DNA from: Ptiloglossa arizonensis
Lineage: Eukaryota > Arthropoda > Insecta > Hymenoptera > Colletidae
NCBI RefSeq assembly: GCF_051014685.1
Contig: NC_135059.1
Span: 5,456,001 to 5,520,000 of the forward strand
DNA length: 64,000 nt
Reading direction: 5' to 3'
Part shown: piece after piece, positions 11,505 through 24,936 of the stretch
Layout: each line of letters opens with the position of its first letter
Numbering within the stretch: position 1 is the stretch's first letter
Notes under the pieces: generated by a model
Told to the model about the DNA's origin: nothing
The model's input: only the letters and a program-made list of their open reading frames with translations
Database searches by the model: none
Position numbers and translations under genes: made by a program

Positions 11505-14500
11505 ATATTTTGAACATTCGAATGTGGGTATTGGAATCTCTTGTTTTATGCAATCGTCACGTGTCTTTGGTATTTTCGAGACAACGAGCGTGTCTTTGCA
11601 GAATAATCGAAAGATGCGGGGTATAGTGGTTCTATGTTATAGTAAGGTATACTTTGGTGGCCTCGAGCGATGAAAATATAGTAAGACGTTGATAGACTCA
11701 AATACTTGTACGTGAACTTTATTTGTTGCATTCACAAATGGAAGGAATGGTTGTTTAACAATAAGTGAAATAGAAATTTTCCATTTAAGACAGAAACGAA
11801 GCGTTAGTAAGGAAACTATAATTACACGAGAGATCAAACACGGGCCATAAATAATGGAAATATATAGTGTAAGTGGGACTTCTTCTTGGATTGTTTATAT
11901 AAATAACTTTATGTATCTTGCAAGAATTTTTAACCCTATTTTCACGCAACTATCTTGTTCTACTGCATTTGGGACTTATTATTCAATAATTATTGTACTC
12001 AATTTGTGGTGTAACCAGCAAAGTTGTCCTTACGAAAGAAATAAATAAAGAATATAAAATTTTAATCGTTCAAATAGTGAGTAGAAGATGTAACTGTATC
12101 TTAACGATATTAATAGCAATATATTTTTATTTATGTCGACACATTGGAAGAATTGTGCACACCGAAGGAATAACAAACCGCGGATAATTAAAACGGAAGA
12201 TTATTTTTGAACGAACCGAAATATATCGTAATCAGTCCATGCTAATTTAATACGAAGAATGCAACGTTGTTTGTGTCACTATTTTTTAAATATTTTATTG
12301 TCATTGAAAATTATTGCACCATAGTGTTGCGGTCTTGTAAAATAAATGTATAGAGCATTCATTGGTTATATATTGTATCAAACTTATTAATGTTTAATCG
12401 AACTAGTAAATATTATAATTTCAAAGTTCAAAGTTATTCTTCTCGAAAATCATCCAACAAATCGAACAAGTTCGACGCGATGTGATCTGCAATTTAAAAC
12501 CAACATTAAAAGCTTAAAAAACATCGGCCCTTAAACTATTCCCTTCTATGATACGTTTTAAGTTTCATTCGGTATTCGAAATCAAATTTATTGGGCTCTG
12601 ATAAAATAATTCTCTAGTTAAAAATTTTACTGCATCGTTAAACGGTTATAATAACCCTATAACTCCTACCTATTAGGACATTTACGATCTTGGATATATC
12701 CTAAAAGTTTTTATTCGAATAATGATAAAAATAGGGATACCTCGAATGATTTTTCCAAGGAAAATTGATCTTGAACGAACAGTTGAGTGCCCTTAACGTT
12801 TAAAACACGTAGAGTACCCTCTGCCTCGAGAAATATAAAGAAATGTTTCGGTACCAAGAATTAAATTTTTAACACTTCAAATTGTTGAGTTCAGTTACTT
12901 TGTCCACTAATAGAAAGCCTGGACCGAGTATTCTCGCGAATGGTTCGCTGTAAATTATCCAAAGGATTCGTTTCTCAGTCTATGCAGATGTTCCATATAA
13001 GTTAGGCCGGCTACCGAGTCTAACATTATGAATTGTTGATAATGGAACAGTCTGTTGTCCTTATCGATTTCTCCAAGCGAATAGGGCTTCGTTTGTCCCG
13101 TTTCTTTCTTCGATTTGTCCATTTTCACCTACATGGAAGCTAGCCTGGGCTTAAACTTCGCCCCGAAAAATCCATAATTGGAAGACTACGTTGCTAACAG
13201 CACCACCGTGAACGCTAGGAGTGTTGACCATCGATCCTCGCAGACGTTTCATAAATTTCCACGAACTTTGACCGACAAAACTGGACGGAGCTGTTTCTCA
13301 GTTAGAAATGATCGAATGTCGATCAATCGGTTCAAAAGTCTGATTAAACGACACGGTAGACATCTTTGGACAGAATTGAAAGAAAACTGAACTGTGAAAG
13401 CTGCGATACTTGGGGGTTCTTGGATATGGCCACGATCGATGAAGTGATGTCGAAGTCATCTTCGTGTCTAGGTAGTTTCCAAGTAATAATATTGGGTTGT
13501 TCCTCGAGTAATTTTGTTTTCCAAAATGGAGAATATGTAATTTAATAAAATTGTTTACGCACTCTGAAAAATATCGTGTTTCATTTTCACCAAAGAAAAC
13601 GAAATTACTCGAGGAACAACCCAATAGTTTTCGAAAGATTCTTGTTACAATTACTTGACTATCGCGACAGTGTAGAAAATACTATCGTTTCTGATTAATC
13701 GGGACATATTCGAACAATTAATACGAAAAGAAAAATAGTGATATATACCACCTATTGCAGTGACGTAGACTCTCAAACGACTCGATTAGTTAACTATTGC
13801 GACAGATACAGTCTGAACGGTTATTTTAAAAGTAGTTATGAAAAGTTCTGCAGATCGTATTCTCCTACTCAGTTTATAATTATTCGTAAAGGGATTCAAA
13901 TTTAGTCTACCACAAGGCCTGCGATTGTTTCGCGGGGAGTGAGCCATTAAGGTGAAATGCACTTTCATTTCTATGAGAAAGACGTTCAACCTGAACCTCT
14001 CTACCAAAAGATGTCCTGGACGAAGTTGGTAAACCCCATCTGAGTATGATTCTCTTCTAAAGGCAAGGTAGGTTTTCCAACAAGACTGTCTCGGCTCGTA
14101 AAGCAAAAACAACCCAAAAGTGGGTACGGCAGAGTGTTCCAGATTTCTTTTCAACCTATGACCAGTCTTCTGGTACTTCCAATTCCAATCGTTTAATTAT
14201 AAATTGTAGTCGGAGCTGGAAAACACAACTGCAAGAGACTCTTTGTATAATTTCGTTAGCCAAAAGAACACCGTGACAAAGGTAGACGTAATCTCGAAGA
14301 CGATGTGATTTTGAATAATTAGTTTTCGTTATTAATTGTCCACGTTCCTATCGGTTGAAAATTATAACAATTTTTATCCGAATTACAATAGTCTATTGTA
14401 TACTCGGATACAATAGAATTTATGATAGAATTAGGTGGAGAGGACTGTTATAATAATTGCAGTTGAAAAAACACATCAATTAATGTCCTTTTACACCACC

Positions 14501-15114
14501 AGTCAACGTTAATGCGATTAGCATGTTTGGTGCAGCTAATAAGCGAAAGTACTGTTTTTTTCTTTTTTTTTCTCCGTTGAAAGAGTTTTTAAGGTAAGTT
14601 TCATTTGCTTTCTTTGTTGTAATATTTGAAAAATATTTTCTGCGCAAAGACTGTGTTCTCCGTTCGTTGTAGCGGTGCAATGTTCATAGGATTAAGCTTC
14701 AAAGTGCTCTATTTAATTGCACGGGAATATTTCTTTACGCTGAAAGATTTAGGTTAATTCTACAAAGGGCAGGAAGTCCATATTACGACTACTGTTGTTT
14801 CGTGAAGTTTTATTCTTCTATTTTTCTTCGAAGGTGTCCCACGATATCAAGAAAGCAATTAGGCAGTGTACGACGTGTCGAGAATAGGTACACCCTTTGT
14901 GCACTGGATGTGAAAACGACGTTTTTGTTCGCGACTATTGTTTTACTATTTAGGAAACTTTCGTTAGATTTTACGCTGTCGTTTCGTCATTTCTCTCGTC
15001 CTTCCATTATTGTCATTAAAATATCAAATCTGTGAGAAAAATTAACCATTTGTCAGGGTCCATATTGTCGCCTATAATTTTTAAGTGTTTTGGCAATAGT
15101 TGAATTTTTTCACA
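11505..15114. other. Intergenic, nothing recognised outside the 13.5 kb MITE
   Basis: AT-rich; the 122-codon minus frame at 13786-14154 begins with TTG and has no recognisable family. Confidence 0.5.
13492..13624 (+). mobile_element. Mariner-type MITE, variant terminal repeat
   Basis: 133 bp with TA on both sides. The interior matches the family (CCAAAATGGAGAATATG, CGTGTTTCATTTTCACC), but the inverted ends read TTGGGTTGTTCCTCGAGTAA on both arms instead of GGAAAGTGA after TTGTTC. The two arms are still complementary to each other. Confidence 0.93.
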
Positions 15115-15275
15115 AACAAGTTATCGGTACACTATTTTAGATCCATGTCTTTAAAATAGTTGAATTTTCAAACAAAAGAATTATCGATACACTACTATTT
15201 TAGATCAATAAATTATCGACACTCTGTTTTAGATCTATAAATTACCTACACTCTATTTCAGATCTACGAACTATC
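15115..15275 (+). repeat. Degenerate short tandem repeat (about 30-45 bp)
   Basis: TTATCGATACACTA, TATTTTAGATC and ATAAATTA-type blocks recur four to five times with substitutions. Confidence 0.7.
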
Positions 15276-15959
15276 ATTTTCACCTTTAACTCACATACCT
15301 TTACACTTTCGATACGTGTTATTTTCAAGATAAAGAAAAAAAAGGGTAATCCCTATTCCCAACTTTTCCCTTGCACCAAACAAAATTGTTAAACAGCGTA
15401 ACGCTCTCGAAAGGCGTCGACTTGTTCGGTGTACATTATCCGGCAGAATCGTTTCGGAAAATCATCCAGGAAGATACCACGATGCAAATCAGCGAGAAAT
15501 TAATGGTGAACGTCCGTGCAGGTGACGTGCGAGCGCAAAGGGTTAAATTCAGTGAGCGTCGCGGCAAACTTACGTCGAATGTTTCCTGGACCAGAGCAGA
15601 GGTACATCGTCGTTAATACAGGAAACCATGTAAATTCCATTCGGCGCAATTGAATTCGTCAATGGACCGTCACGTTGATTCCACGGAAACAGGCCGCACT
15701 CGGGGGATCATTAACGAGCGTGACCTGGAATTATGAGGCTCGTAATCATCATCAACGACTGGCCAACCAACACGACGTGCACGTGTCCTCGTGGATCACG
15801 ATTTTTAAATCCTGTCCGTGTCTGGATCGCTGCCAGTTCATGATCTCTTCCTTTTAATCTTCTCCCCTTCCATTGCTTCCTGCTTACCATAGTTTTCTTT
15901 TTTTTTTTTGGACTCTGAACGAAATGGCACGAACAGAGTCTGTAGTTTCCGATCCCGAA

Positions 15960-16245
15960 TGACGAGTCTCTTATCTCTTGGCTGGTTTCATTCTTCTTTG
16001 AGTGCCCTCGGTGCTTGTTGTGTCCAAAACTTGTACTATTAGTTGGAATATACGTATCCTGAACGACGAACGATCTTATCTCTTGGCTCGTTACGTTTCT
16101 TCTTTCGCTTCTTTCGTTACTTATTCTATCCGAAACTAGACTCGCCATTTGCAATATATTGCACACGTCGGAAGATTCTGAATTCTGAACGATCTTGAGC
16201 AACGAGTCTCTTAGCTATTGGCTCGTTTCATCCTTCTTTGGATGC
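15960..16245 (+). repeat. Degenerate tandem repeat, period about 110-130 bp
   Basis: GAGTCTCTTATCTCTTGGCT followed by TTTCATTCTTCTTTG near 15963 recurs in diverged form near 16073 and 16204. It explains the 163-codon minus frame over it, which begins with TTG. Confidence 0.7.
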
Positions 16246-17541
16246 TTCGTTGGTTGTCGAATCAAAAGATTAGCTTACGATTTGAGACACATATTGGGAT
16301 CAACGTTACAAGATTATCCAAAATTTCGACTCATTTTTTCACTAAATTCCTTTTTCATTTTGTTTGGACTTATATCAGTTCTGATCAATTTCCTACCGAT
16401 ATTTCTCGTCCCATTTTGCTCGAATTTTGATTCAAACGCGAGAAATAATAAAACATTGACTACCTCGTGATGAGAGAAGGGCAACTGGAAATTGAATTGG
16501 AAGATCGTCTGAAATACAAAGTTTTGCTCCGAGTTGAATCTACCGTTCAGGAACTTAATATTAGAAGTACCAGGTTGTCCTAGTTCCTCCCGTGCATTCA
16601 TGCCCGACTGTTGTTAACAGAAATACAGTATTCGTGATTTATCCTTTCAATTGATGGGTTGGTCTTGATTCGCCTCTTGTCATGTAAATTAGATTTACTT
16701 GAATCTTGTATTTTAATTTCTGTCGAAGCTGAGTGGATTCGGAAAGTGTTCGTCAATGTTGGAGGGAAGCATCGAAGTATTTCGTTTTAGTAATTTGCGT
16801 TTCGGTTTAACTAAATTATTTAATAAAACGGGAGACATCGCGGAGTGAACTCTTCCCCCCCGTATATTGTGGAAAAGTGAATTATACCGTCTGTATTCCA
16901 ATTAAATGTCAACAGAAGTATACACACGTTTCTACGTGTGTATAGTAATTGTACTCGATAGGTGATACTAAAAAATGTAATAATCAAGTGACGTAAGAAA
17001 TGATATTTTACGGCAACGATTTCTAACAAAATTGGAGAATACGTCCAGATATTTTATCGTTCAAGTTTCGAATATATTTGGTACAACAATATTCTACACC
17101 GCCGATAAAAATCTGAATCGCGAAACGGAAACACGGAATCGTCCCGAATGTTTATTTCACGGACAAAGCATCGGGTAAAATTGGAACAGAGATTTATTTA
17201 CAACAAAGAATGTAAATTAAAATTCAGATTTCACGAGAGTTTGAAGTAAAACTGGAACGGGGGTTTGCATTTCGTAATGACAACGCCCGGTAAAAGTGGA
17301 AAAAGAGTGTTCATCTTTCTAAGCAATAAACATACGAAAAACTGGTACAGTGTCACGAGAATTCATATTCCGTGCTAAAAATTTGAAATAGAACCCTGAC
17401 CGGAGCTCCTACATCGTGCATACACCGTGTAGTGGAATTAAAATGACAATTCACCTGTGACAAAGGATTGTAATTAAATCATCGTTCCGCAACGCAAATT
17501 TCGACCGAATATGGAACAATAGCTCACTGCGGAGGGGCCAG

Positions 17542-18037
17542 TTTCATTAAACCAAAACTGGAACAAGACTTTCTTCCAAATTTTCATTGAACGAAAACTG
17601 AAACGGTCTCTCGATTGAAAATTAAGAAGAAAGAGGGATTTGAGTTGTTCCTAAAAATGGTATTTCTGAGCTGGAAGCGCTTCGAGTCTTTTAAAATGAT
17701 CATCGACGACGTTATCACTCCCCAGCCAGTCAATTTTCAATACCTCACTGTGAAGGGACCAAATTTTCATTACACTAAAACTGAATGAAGACTTTCTCTC
17801 AAATTTTCATTAAACCAAAATTAAAGAAGACTTTCTCTCAAATTTTCATTAAACCAAAACTAAAGAAGACTTTCTCCCAAATTTTCATTAAACGAAAACT
17901 AGAACAGTCTCTTGATATAAAATCAAGAAGAGATCGATTCGAATTGTTCCCCCAAAAAATGGTATCATCTCTGAGCTAGAAGTAGTCGGAGTCTTTTAAA
18001 ATGATCGTCATCGTCGGCGTCATCGCTCACCAGCCAG
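17542..18037 (+). repeat. About 190-bp duplication with an internal 39-bp tandem repeat
   Basis: 17542-17728 and 17843-18037 share TTTTCATTAAACCAAAACT, GAATTGTTCC-like, GGTAT...TCTGAGCT and GAGTCTTTTAAAATGATC blocks, both ending in CAGCCAG. Between them a 39-bp unit (GAAGACTTTCTCTCAAATTT and on) occurs three times at 17787, 17826 and 17865. Confidence 0.9.
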
Positions 18038-19175
18038 CCGGTTTTCCCCCTTGGGGGGCGACCTGGTGTTCGAACCTCCTCTCTTTTGAAAGGAGGGTGG
18101 CGTGGCGACCCCTTTCGACGTGGCAGAGGGGCGGTTATCGATTCTCGAGCTCTCCCTCTTCCCCGACTTCCGGATGAAACGGCGTCACGAGAAGCGCGCC
18201 GGAGTGTGTGCAGCTTTATCATTCTTTCTGGCCTTCGTTTATCACCCTCTTCCCTGTTTTTTTTTTCTTTCTTTTTTTCTTTTTCTTCTTCTTCCTCTGG
18301 TTCCCTCGTTTCCTTGTCTTCGTCGCTTTCATTCTTTGGTTTTATCGTTCGGGTCTCTTCCACCTTGTCCATGTTTTCGTTATAGATTTTGGTTTCTCTT
18401 TCTCGTTTCTCAGCGCAAGTTTTCCCAGTCGCTCTTTCCTCGTCGTTGGAGCACGTAACGAAAATCGAGGGAACATTACGATTAGAGGTAGCCTTCTGGT
18501 CTTACAACGGAAACATTTTTATGCGTATTGCAAGCTCTCTCAACCAAAGGTCATCGATCTTGTTAAATTGCTCTTCCTCCGCATGTTCACTCATTGCGAG
18601 ATAAGGAACACAAAATTGTGCGTAATGTAAGTAATAGTTGCTATTGTAACACTTTTCGCGTTCACCGATAACAGTGGATACGTTTAATGTTAGGTACAAT
18701 ATCGTATGACACTGTACAATACTGAAAATATACGTTTCTTTTATATATTAGTTGAAAGACAGATAAATAATCGACGGCAGTCCGTGAAAAGACACAATTC
18801 CACACTCTCGAAATTTTATAACGTAGCCCGACCAAAAATTCTATTACGCATAATAATGATTAACTCGACTCGATTCTCATCTGTTTGAGAATCGATATTT
18901 CAATCTCTTCTATAATATAATTACAATTGTGGCTCAGAAGGAAGTTTTGGAATATTAGTTGCGAACGCTCAACTGTAAGATACTTTACATTACATATTAA
19001 TTAATATTGCCACTAATAATAGGTGGCAGTATCTTTGTGGTCGCGATTAAAATCCTCCTGCAAGATTTTCTTTTTACGTAACTTCTTTCTTTCAGTAGTT
19101 CCCCAGTGTTATCGTGCAATACGCGTAATTAAATTTCATAATTTTCAATTTACCATTCTTGTATAAACGGAAGAC

Positions 19176-19224
19176 TATATATATACTTTATAATATATAT
19201 ATATATATATACTATTATATATAC
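19176..19224 (+). repeat. TA-rich microsatellite
   Basis: Interrupted (TA)n tract. Confidence 0.9.
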
Positions 19225-19567
19225 TTCGAAATACGTCAACATAGGTTTCTCGACTCTGTTGCACCATTGGCTGCTTTTTTCCTACACACCGGGCTCAAAC
19301 GATATTCTGTCCGTGCTACCACAGATGCACCGAGTGCACGCAGCGAGTGCATTGCGACTTCCGTTTGATAGACTCCACGTAACCGATCTCGCTCGAGCAA
19401 TCGGAAGCCTCACACTTTCCGTGTACTTCTGTGGTAATAGTATGAACAAAATCGTTCGATCCGAATGTACAGCCGATGACACGAATTCGTGCCATATTAG
19501 GGGCCAATGGCTCGGTTCACGTCCATCCCTACTTTTTTTTTTGCAGTTGTCGCATCGTCGAAATGCC

Positions 19568-19578
19568 AGATGGCGCCA
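19568..19578 (+). promoter_or_regulatory. Insulator-type motif (CTCF-like core)
   Basis: AGATGGCGCCA matches the core of the known insect CTCF site as I recall it. A related AGATGGCG lies on the opposite strand at 20336-20343. Short motif only; occupancy is unknown. Confidence 0.3.
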
Positions 19579-20714
19579 CAATCGTATAACATATACGCAG
19601 AATCATTCTGCTCAAATATCGTTCTGCAAAATAATTGAACCCGATACCAAGGTAAGGTATGTGCAACTAGCCGCATTACTATGAAATAACAATGTTCCGT
19701 AAACAACTTCGCGACATTTAAACTTTGGAATAGATTGTTATTACGTTTCGAGAACGGTAGTTTACATATATAACCTATATACGAAAAGTGTTCAGAAACT
19801 AAGAACAATATTTTATCAGCGATTTCGCAATATGTAAAAATTCTATATAATCTAGCGAACGAACGAGCAAATACTTTTTATTGAACACGTATCGATGCAC
19901 TTTGAAAAGAAAATTTAACCAATAGCTTTTACTTTCAACGTATACGACAAATATAAATATATTAAACGTATTTAGTGTTTTTAAGAAATGCAAAATATAT
20001 TAGAATATACATATGTGGATAGAATGTGACGAATGCAGCGAAATGTGCAATACACGCGGTATATGCAAAATTCGGTTAATTGTAGTGTATTAAACGTACA
20101 ATGTAATGTATTCCAGTGTCGTTCGAATGAAATGTACTGAATAGGGATAAAGTTGTATTTAACGAACGATAATTTGTTCCACGAGTCGATGGTCTGTTAT
20201 AAGTTTTAAATGTTGTAAAGTCGTTGACGCGAACATTGTTATTTCGTATCGATTCGTACGATTTGAAAGATTATCAGCTACCTGTCTTGCGATCGTGGCA
20301 TAGTGTTTCTGTGCATTTACAGCAAACGGGAGTGACGCCATCTAGCGTTGCAGCCACGCGACAACAAGAAACGTACCGTAAAGGAGAAAGGGTAGCTTGA
20401 ACTGAGGCATTGGCCCCTCACGTAGCACGAATCCGTGTCACCGAGTGTACATACCTGTGCGTTATAGATACCATGGCTTCGGAAAAAACAATATGATCGT
20501 TAACAGGTACATTCGTCGATACTACCCGCCTTGAACCTGAGTACGTGAGTGACAAAAACAAAATTATATCACTCGATACACTTAACACCTTCGGTACGAA
20601 AATTTGAAAGGGAAACAGCGCCCAGTGCGGAGATCCCAATAGTCACATTTATCGAGTACATTCGGCGGACCGTGTACATTCACCGTGTATGATGCACCGA
20701 TCGACTAGAACGCT

Positions 20715-20855
20715 CGTAAGTGTTCAAAAAGTCATTTCGTTTTTTTTTTGGGGAGGTGAAAATGAAACACGATTTTTTTAGAGTGTGTAAACATTTTATT
20801 AAATTATATATTCTCCATTTTGGAAAACGAAGTAAGTTGGAAGACTTTTGGTTCT
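20715..20855 (-). mobile_element. Degenerate mariner-type MITE, reverse orientation
   Basis: The interior is clear (GAAAATGAAACACGAT and TATTCTCCATTTTGG), in reverse orientation. The left end keeps GTTCAAAAAGTCATTTCG; the right end is poorly preserved (ACTTTTGGTTCTAATA). Boundaries are approximate. Confidence 0.75.
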
Positions 20856-23020
20856 AATAGAATAGAACTTTAATTTCAGCGAAACTACGAGCCTTCTATG
20901 AACGATCATTTGTCTTTAATATTTTTTTAACACCCTGTATACGCACTTCCCACCCCTCCCTCTTTGTTCGCCCCGCCTCCTCACTCTATCCTCACGGTTC
21001 TCACTCCGCGCGTCCCTCTCCCCCTCGATCGTGTCCTCCTTCTCGTCCCTTTTACTTCTAGCTTCTCTGGTCCCTCTCTTTTTCGTGCTTCTCCCTCGTT
21101 CTCTCTTTTCGTCTCGTGCGTCGCGTGACACTCTTTCTTTCTCTTCACCGCGTTGGTTCTCTCTAATCATTCACTACACCCTGTCTCTCCCTTTGTCCCT
21201 CTCGTTTCACCCTGGAAACTGGTCGAACGAGGACGACCGGCCAGCTAGAGGAGCGGAAATATTGTTTACGAGATTGTGGGAGGGGTGGGGGGACGAGAGG
21301 ACGCATAAACAGGAACGAAGGAACAAAAATCATTTTCGAAACAAAGGGAGGTTAGGTCTGTTACGTATAAACAAATTTTCCTATATCGTATTTTTTGCTT
21401 CCTTCGTAACATTTTCCAAAATATTAGAAACGATTGTAATTTTACATTGAAATATTCTTTTACACGACAAACAGGGTAGTATGTATACCATGGCACATTT
21501 TTGATGTTCTTAAAAATTACTCACATAACATCAATTACGTGAAATTTAATTCAATAAATGTTGACACTGTACATCGTATATTTTTAGTTTGCTGTTCTTG
21601 TAGAGCATTAGCAATATGACGGAAACGTTAAACTAGTATTACTTAATTGTATCGCAAAGATTGCTCCCAAAACCACGGAGTACACCCGATTAAGTGAGGT
21701 TAGGTTAAAAAAAAAGAACCAGCTGCGGTAGTTCACCTTCAAGCAGCTATGGAATTACTCTTGGTGTGACCTATCGTTGTCTTCCAATTTGCATAATACT
21801 TTTAAAACGATGAATTCAAAGTCTGTCGACTCGACTGTTGCCTTTTTACTTGAAAAGGAGTATCCCTAACCTCGAAACGCGTAACCTCGTGAGAGATACT
21901 TCGCTAGAGAAAGCCAATCGGAGTTGGAGTTTCTCGTTGTTCGAAAACATTTTTTTCCCTGAAAAATCCTCGACGAAAATTCTCGTGCTGGAACAACACT
22001 GTCAAATTAGCTCTGCAAAAGTGCAGGTGAAATATTGTGATAAATAAAACCCGGGCAGCGACGCGGGGAAATACGCACGTACACGGTTTGTCGAGCGATA
22101 AAAATTGTTTTACAATACCGCGCGTCACGTGCAGCGAGCAGGAAACAAGGGAAGCGAAATGCAAAGCACACTTGGGTACGAATGAACGCAAACAGAGGAG
22201 GTAATCGTTTAAACCAGACCTGGGGTATTATTCGAATGGATTTGTTTCAAGACGATTGTACGAATAATAAATCGTCCGTTTCGTTCGAAGTTTTTTTAAT
22301 CAGATCGATAAACAGTTTATAACAGTTCGATCCTATATCACGGTTAAACGAATAATTGCTCGCACTTGTACTCGTGACTACCTTGTATTCTTCGCTCGCC
22401 GTTTCATCGATCAAGTACCCGAAACAGGGTTAATCCTGGTAGTAAATGAAACCGTGAATTGAAAAACACGAGGAACATCGAATGGAATTAAAGTATGAAT
22501 CCTTTGAGTGCTTCAGACCCTTGTTAAGTTTACCTACGAGTCCCTCCGGTTGATCAGTTCAGCTTCCCACGAATATGGTTAACAAGTGTAACTGCAAGAT
22601 CTCCGTACACGGTTTACGCTGAATCGAAATCTTACGAGTACCGGAAGGATTGAATAACGTTTCGGTTACGTTTCAATCTTGCTCGCGTTTTAAACATGAA
22701 ATTCTTTTTATCGTGCCGCGTCGTTTGTCACGATAAGTGCAACATTTTTCACTTTCGCTCGTTTTGGAATATTCATTCTATCTATCCGACCGAAAACTTT
22801 TGGAATTTTCCCTCGTTCTTGTATTTCGAGTAGACCTTGCTTCGGACACGGTGTTAACGAACATACGTATACATAGGGTGATTTTAAAATTTTACAAGTT
22901 TACGATACTCGTTGAATCGAAGAGAAAATGTTTAATTGACATTGACGCGCGGAGCTATTCTTTCGGAATAAAGAGAGATTTTCTATTTTTAACGATAAAG
23001 TAATTTTATCCGCATTTATT
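20856..23020. other. Intergenic, CT-rich stretch then nothing recognised
   Basis: 20,940-21,230 is C/T-rich with short CTCTC runs and gives an Arg/Glu-rich minus frame. Further right I see only AT-rich single-copy sequence. Confidence 0.5.
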
Positions 23021-23120
23021 AATTTGATAATCGTACTATTATTTTAAATCGTTACAGGATATATCTATACGATTTGATAATCGTTCTATTATTTTAAATC
23101 GTTGCAGGATACGTCTATTT
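23021..23120 (+). repeat. Two-unit tandem duplication, period 50 bp
   Basis: ATTTGATAATCGTACTATTA through AAATCGTTACAGGATA is repeated once with a few changes (units start at 23021 and 23071). Confidence 0.9.
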
Positions 23121-23964
23121 TGTATATCGTCTTGGAGAACGAAGTTAAAAATTCCTACCACGATCGAGGTTTATGCAATAATTAAACCAACCAATCCAAT
23201 GCGCAGGAGCTTCACATACACTATATATCTCCACTATGTGTGGTCACCACTACCAGTCACTTCCCCATCCAACTTCGCTCGTTGCTAAGTAACCATCCCT
23301 TCCACTTGTCAGCACAATGCAAGGAACGAGGCTCTCATGCAATGATCGAGGTTCTACTGCACGCATTGGACGTTTTCGCATCATCGAATTTTACACTCTT
23401 TAAAGAATACCCAACGTATCGCGAATTATTTAATTGCAGAGGCCGGAACAGTTGTGGAATTTTTTTCAATGGTTATATTTACACGGTTCGATCAGGGACT
23501 TTAAAAAGAAAAAAGACTTTCAACGAAAACAGAACAGTTGTGGATTTTTTTAACTGTTCCGTTTATTGCGTTTGAACGGAATTTAAAAAAAAAAAAAAGA
23601 AAGAACTTCCGACGAAAACAGACGTATAAAAGAGTTTTCAGTTTCGATAGAATTTACAACAATTAAAATTCTTCCGCAACAGGAACAGGTATTTTGTTCG
23701 TTGCCATCGAAAAAGTTCTTTATTTCTACATTTTTTCGTCGAAGAAAAACTATCCTGAGGAATCGTAATCGTATCTAGAACAGTTGTGGCGTTTTCTCTC
23801 ATGATTCTCTCGATAAAACCGATATACGTGTAACAGTTCGAGACAATTATTTTCGAAACCGTTCCAAGCCCTGCTCCAAATGCACTTTTCGAAGAAATTG
23901 ACGAATCACCTGCTTGAGAAACTGCATCCCTCGATAATGTATTGCATCCAATTCCATCGGGCAT

Positions 23965-24095
23965 GTAATATTTATTTTCATTCGTTCGAGCATACATTAT
24001 TTATTTTTATCCATTTAGGTATACGATATTTATTTTTATCCATTCAGGTATACGATATTTATTTTTATTCGTTTGGTTGTACAATATTTTTTTCG
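23965..24095 (+). repeat. About 36-bp tandem repeat, 3.5 units
   Basis: ATTTATTTTTATCCATT followed by AGGTATACGAT recurs with drift (TTCGTTTGGTTGTAC in the last unit). Confidence 0.85.
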
Positions 24096-24828
24096 TCCCT
24101 CGTGGTCCGTTCATACTCGACGATCCTGTAATTTATTTCTCGTTCGTGGTACACTTACGTCCAAAAATCAGATTCAATTCGATGAAATTCAAAAAACAAT
24201 GGGTGCAACGAACCCCGAGAATATTGTCGATAATTAATCTTTCAATTTTTCCGGGCTGAGATAGTTCGGTTGTTTTCGAATTTTACACAATAATGAGATA
24301 ACGAATGTACACACACCGAGGGCGGACGAATCGAATATTCCGTATAGTATCATCGAAATGACCCAATTACAAGTTGCGGAGCCCAGTGCAAACTCTACGT
24401 CCACCGGAAATGGAGTATGCAAGTTAGACCGTTCCACTCGATGCACCTTACGGCTACGTAAACGTTTTACATGAGCTACCAGATAGTCCGAATACTGTTA
24501 TACTGATTTTCTCTACTAACAAACTTGGAAATTTGTAGCCAAAGCAACGGATACTACCGATGGGAAGTCAGATTCAACGTGTAACGATGATTCGGATTCG
24601 ATTCGGTGTTTTTCTCGGTAGAGTTTACTAACCATCTCGTTCTCAGTGTAATTATACGGTTAACGTATTTAGGATTACTGTGTAAAATAGTTTCACAACC
24701 GAGACTGTATATAGTTTACTTTCAAAAATAAAATTCCAGTCACTGTTTGTAAGTCGAACAACCAAAAAACACGGAAAGGGTCGATGCAAGCGTATTATTA
24801 TTTATAATTGTAAACGATCCAATTTTGG

Positions 24829-24936
24829 GTCCTAATTTCGATTCAACGAGCAACGAATGAAAAAAAAAAAATTCACCCGTCGAATAAAAATAAGAATTCT
24901 CGTTAGAGAAGAAAGTACTATTATACTGCAACGCGT
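24829..24936 (+). repeat. Dispersed repeat, copy A (also at 44.3 kb)
   Basis: Shares CGAATAAAAATAAGAATTCT and AGAAGAAAGTACTATTATAC, ending in CTGCAACGCGT, with 44324-44430, same orientation. No family recognised. Confidence 0.88.

Larger units (their letters stand above)
18038..20714. other. Intergenic, pyrimidine-rich stretch and low-complexity frames
   Basis: 18,040-18,420 is GC-richer, then T/C-rich. It gives a minus ATG frame of 135 codons (17965-18372) that is Glu/Lys/Arg-rich and whose C-terminus lies in the duplicated segment, so it is not called a gene. 18,700-19,240 and 19,680-20,150 are AT-rich and featureless. Confidence 0.45.

Noticed and set aside
13786..14154. Minus-strand frame of 122 codons
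   Set aside because: It starts with TTG, has no recognisable motif, and no splice-linked partner.
15711..16202. Minus-strand frame of 163 codons
   Set aside because: It begins with TTG, overlaps a degenerate tandem repeat, and shows no domain.
17965..18372. Minus-strand ATG frame of 135 codons, Glu/Lys/Arg-rich with a GRPPRGK-like motif
   Set aside because: It lies over a pyrimidine-rich tract, its C-terminal part is in a duplicated non-coding segment, and the opposite strand is equally open. Low complexity explains it.
20925..20940. ACACCCTGTATA as a transposon terminus
   Set aside because: It is a common motif in insect genomes, but I could find no inverted partner nearby.
20916..21170. 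Minus-strand ATG frame of Arg/Glu repeats
   Set aside because: It is a translation of a CT-rich low-complexity tract.
23638..23997. Minus-strand ATG frame of 119 codons
   Set aside because: It has normal composition but no family, partner exon or support; one isolated frame of this size is expected by chance in 64 kb.
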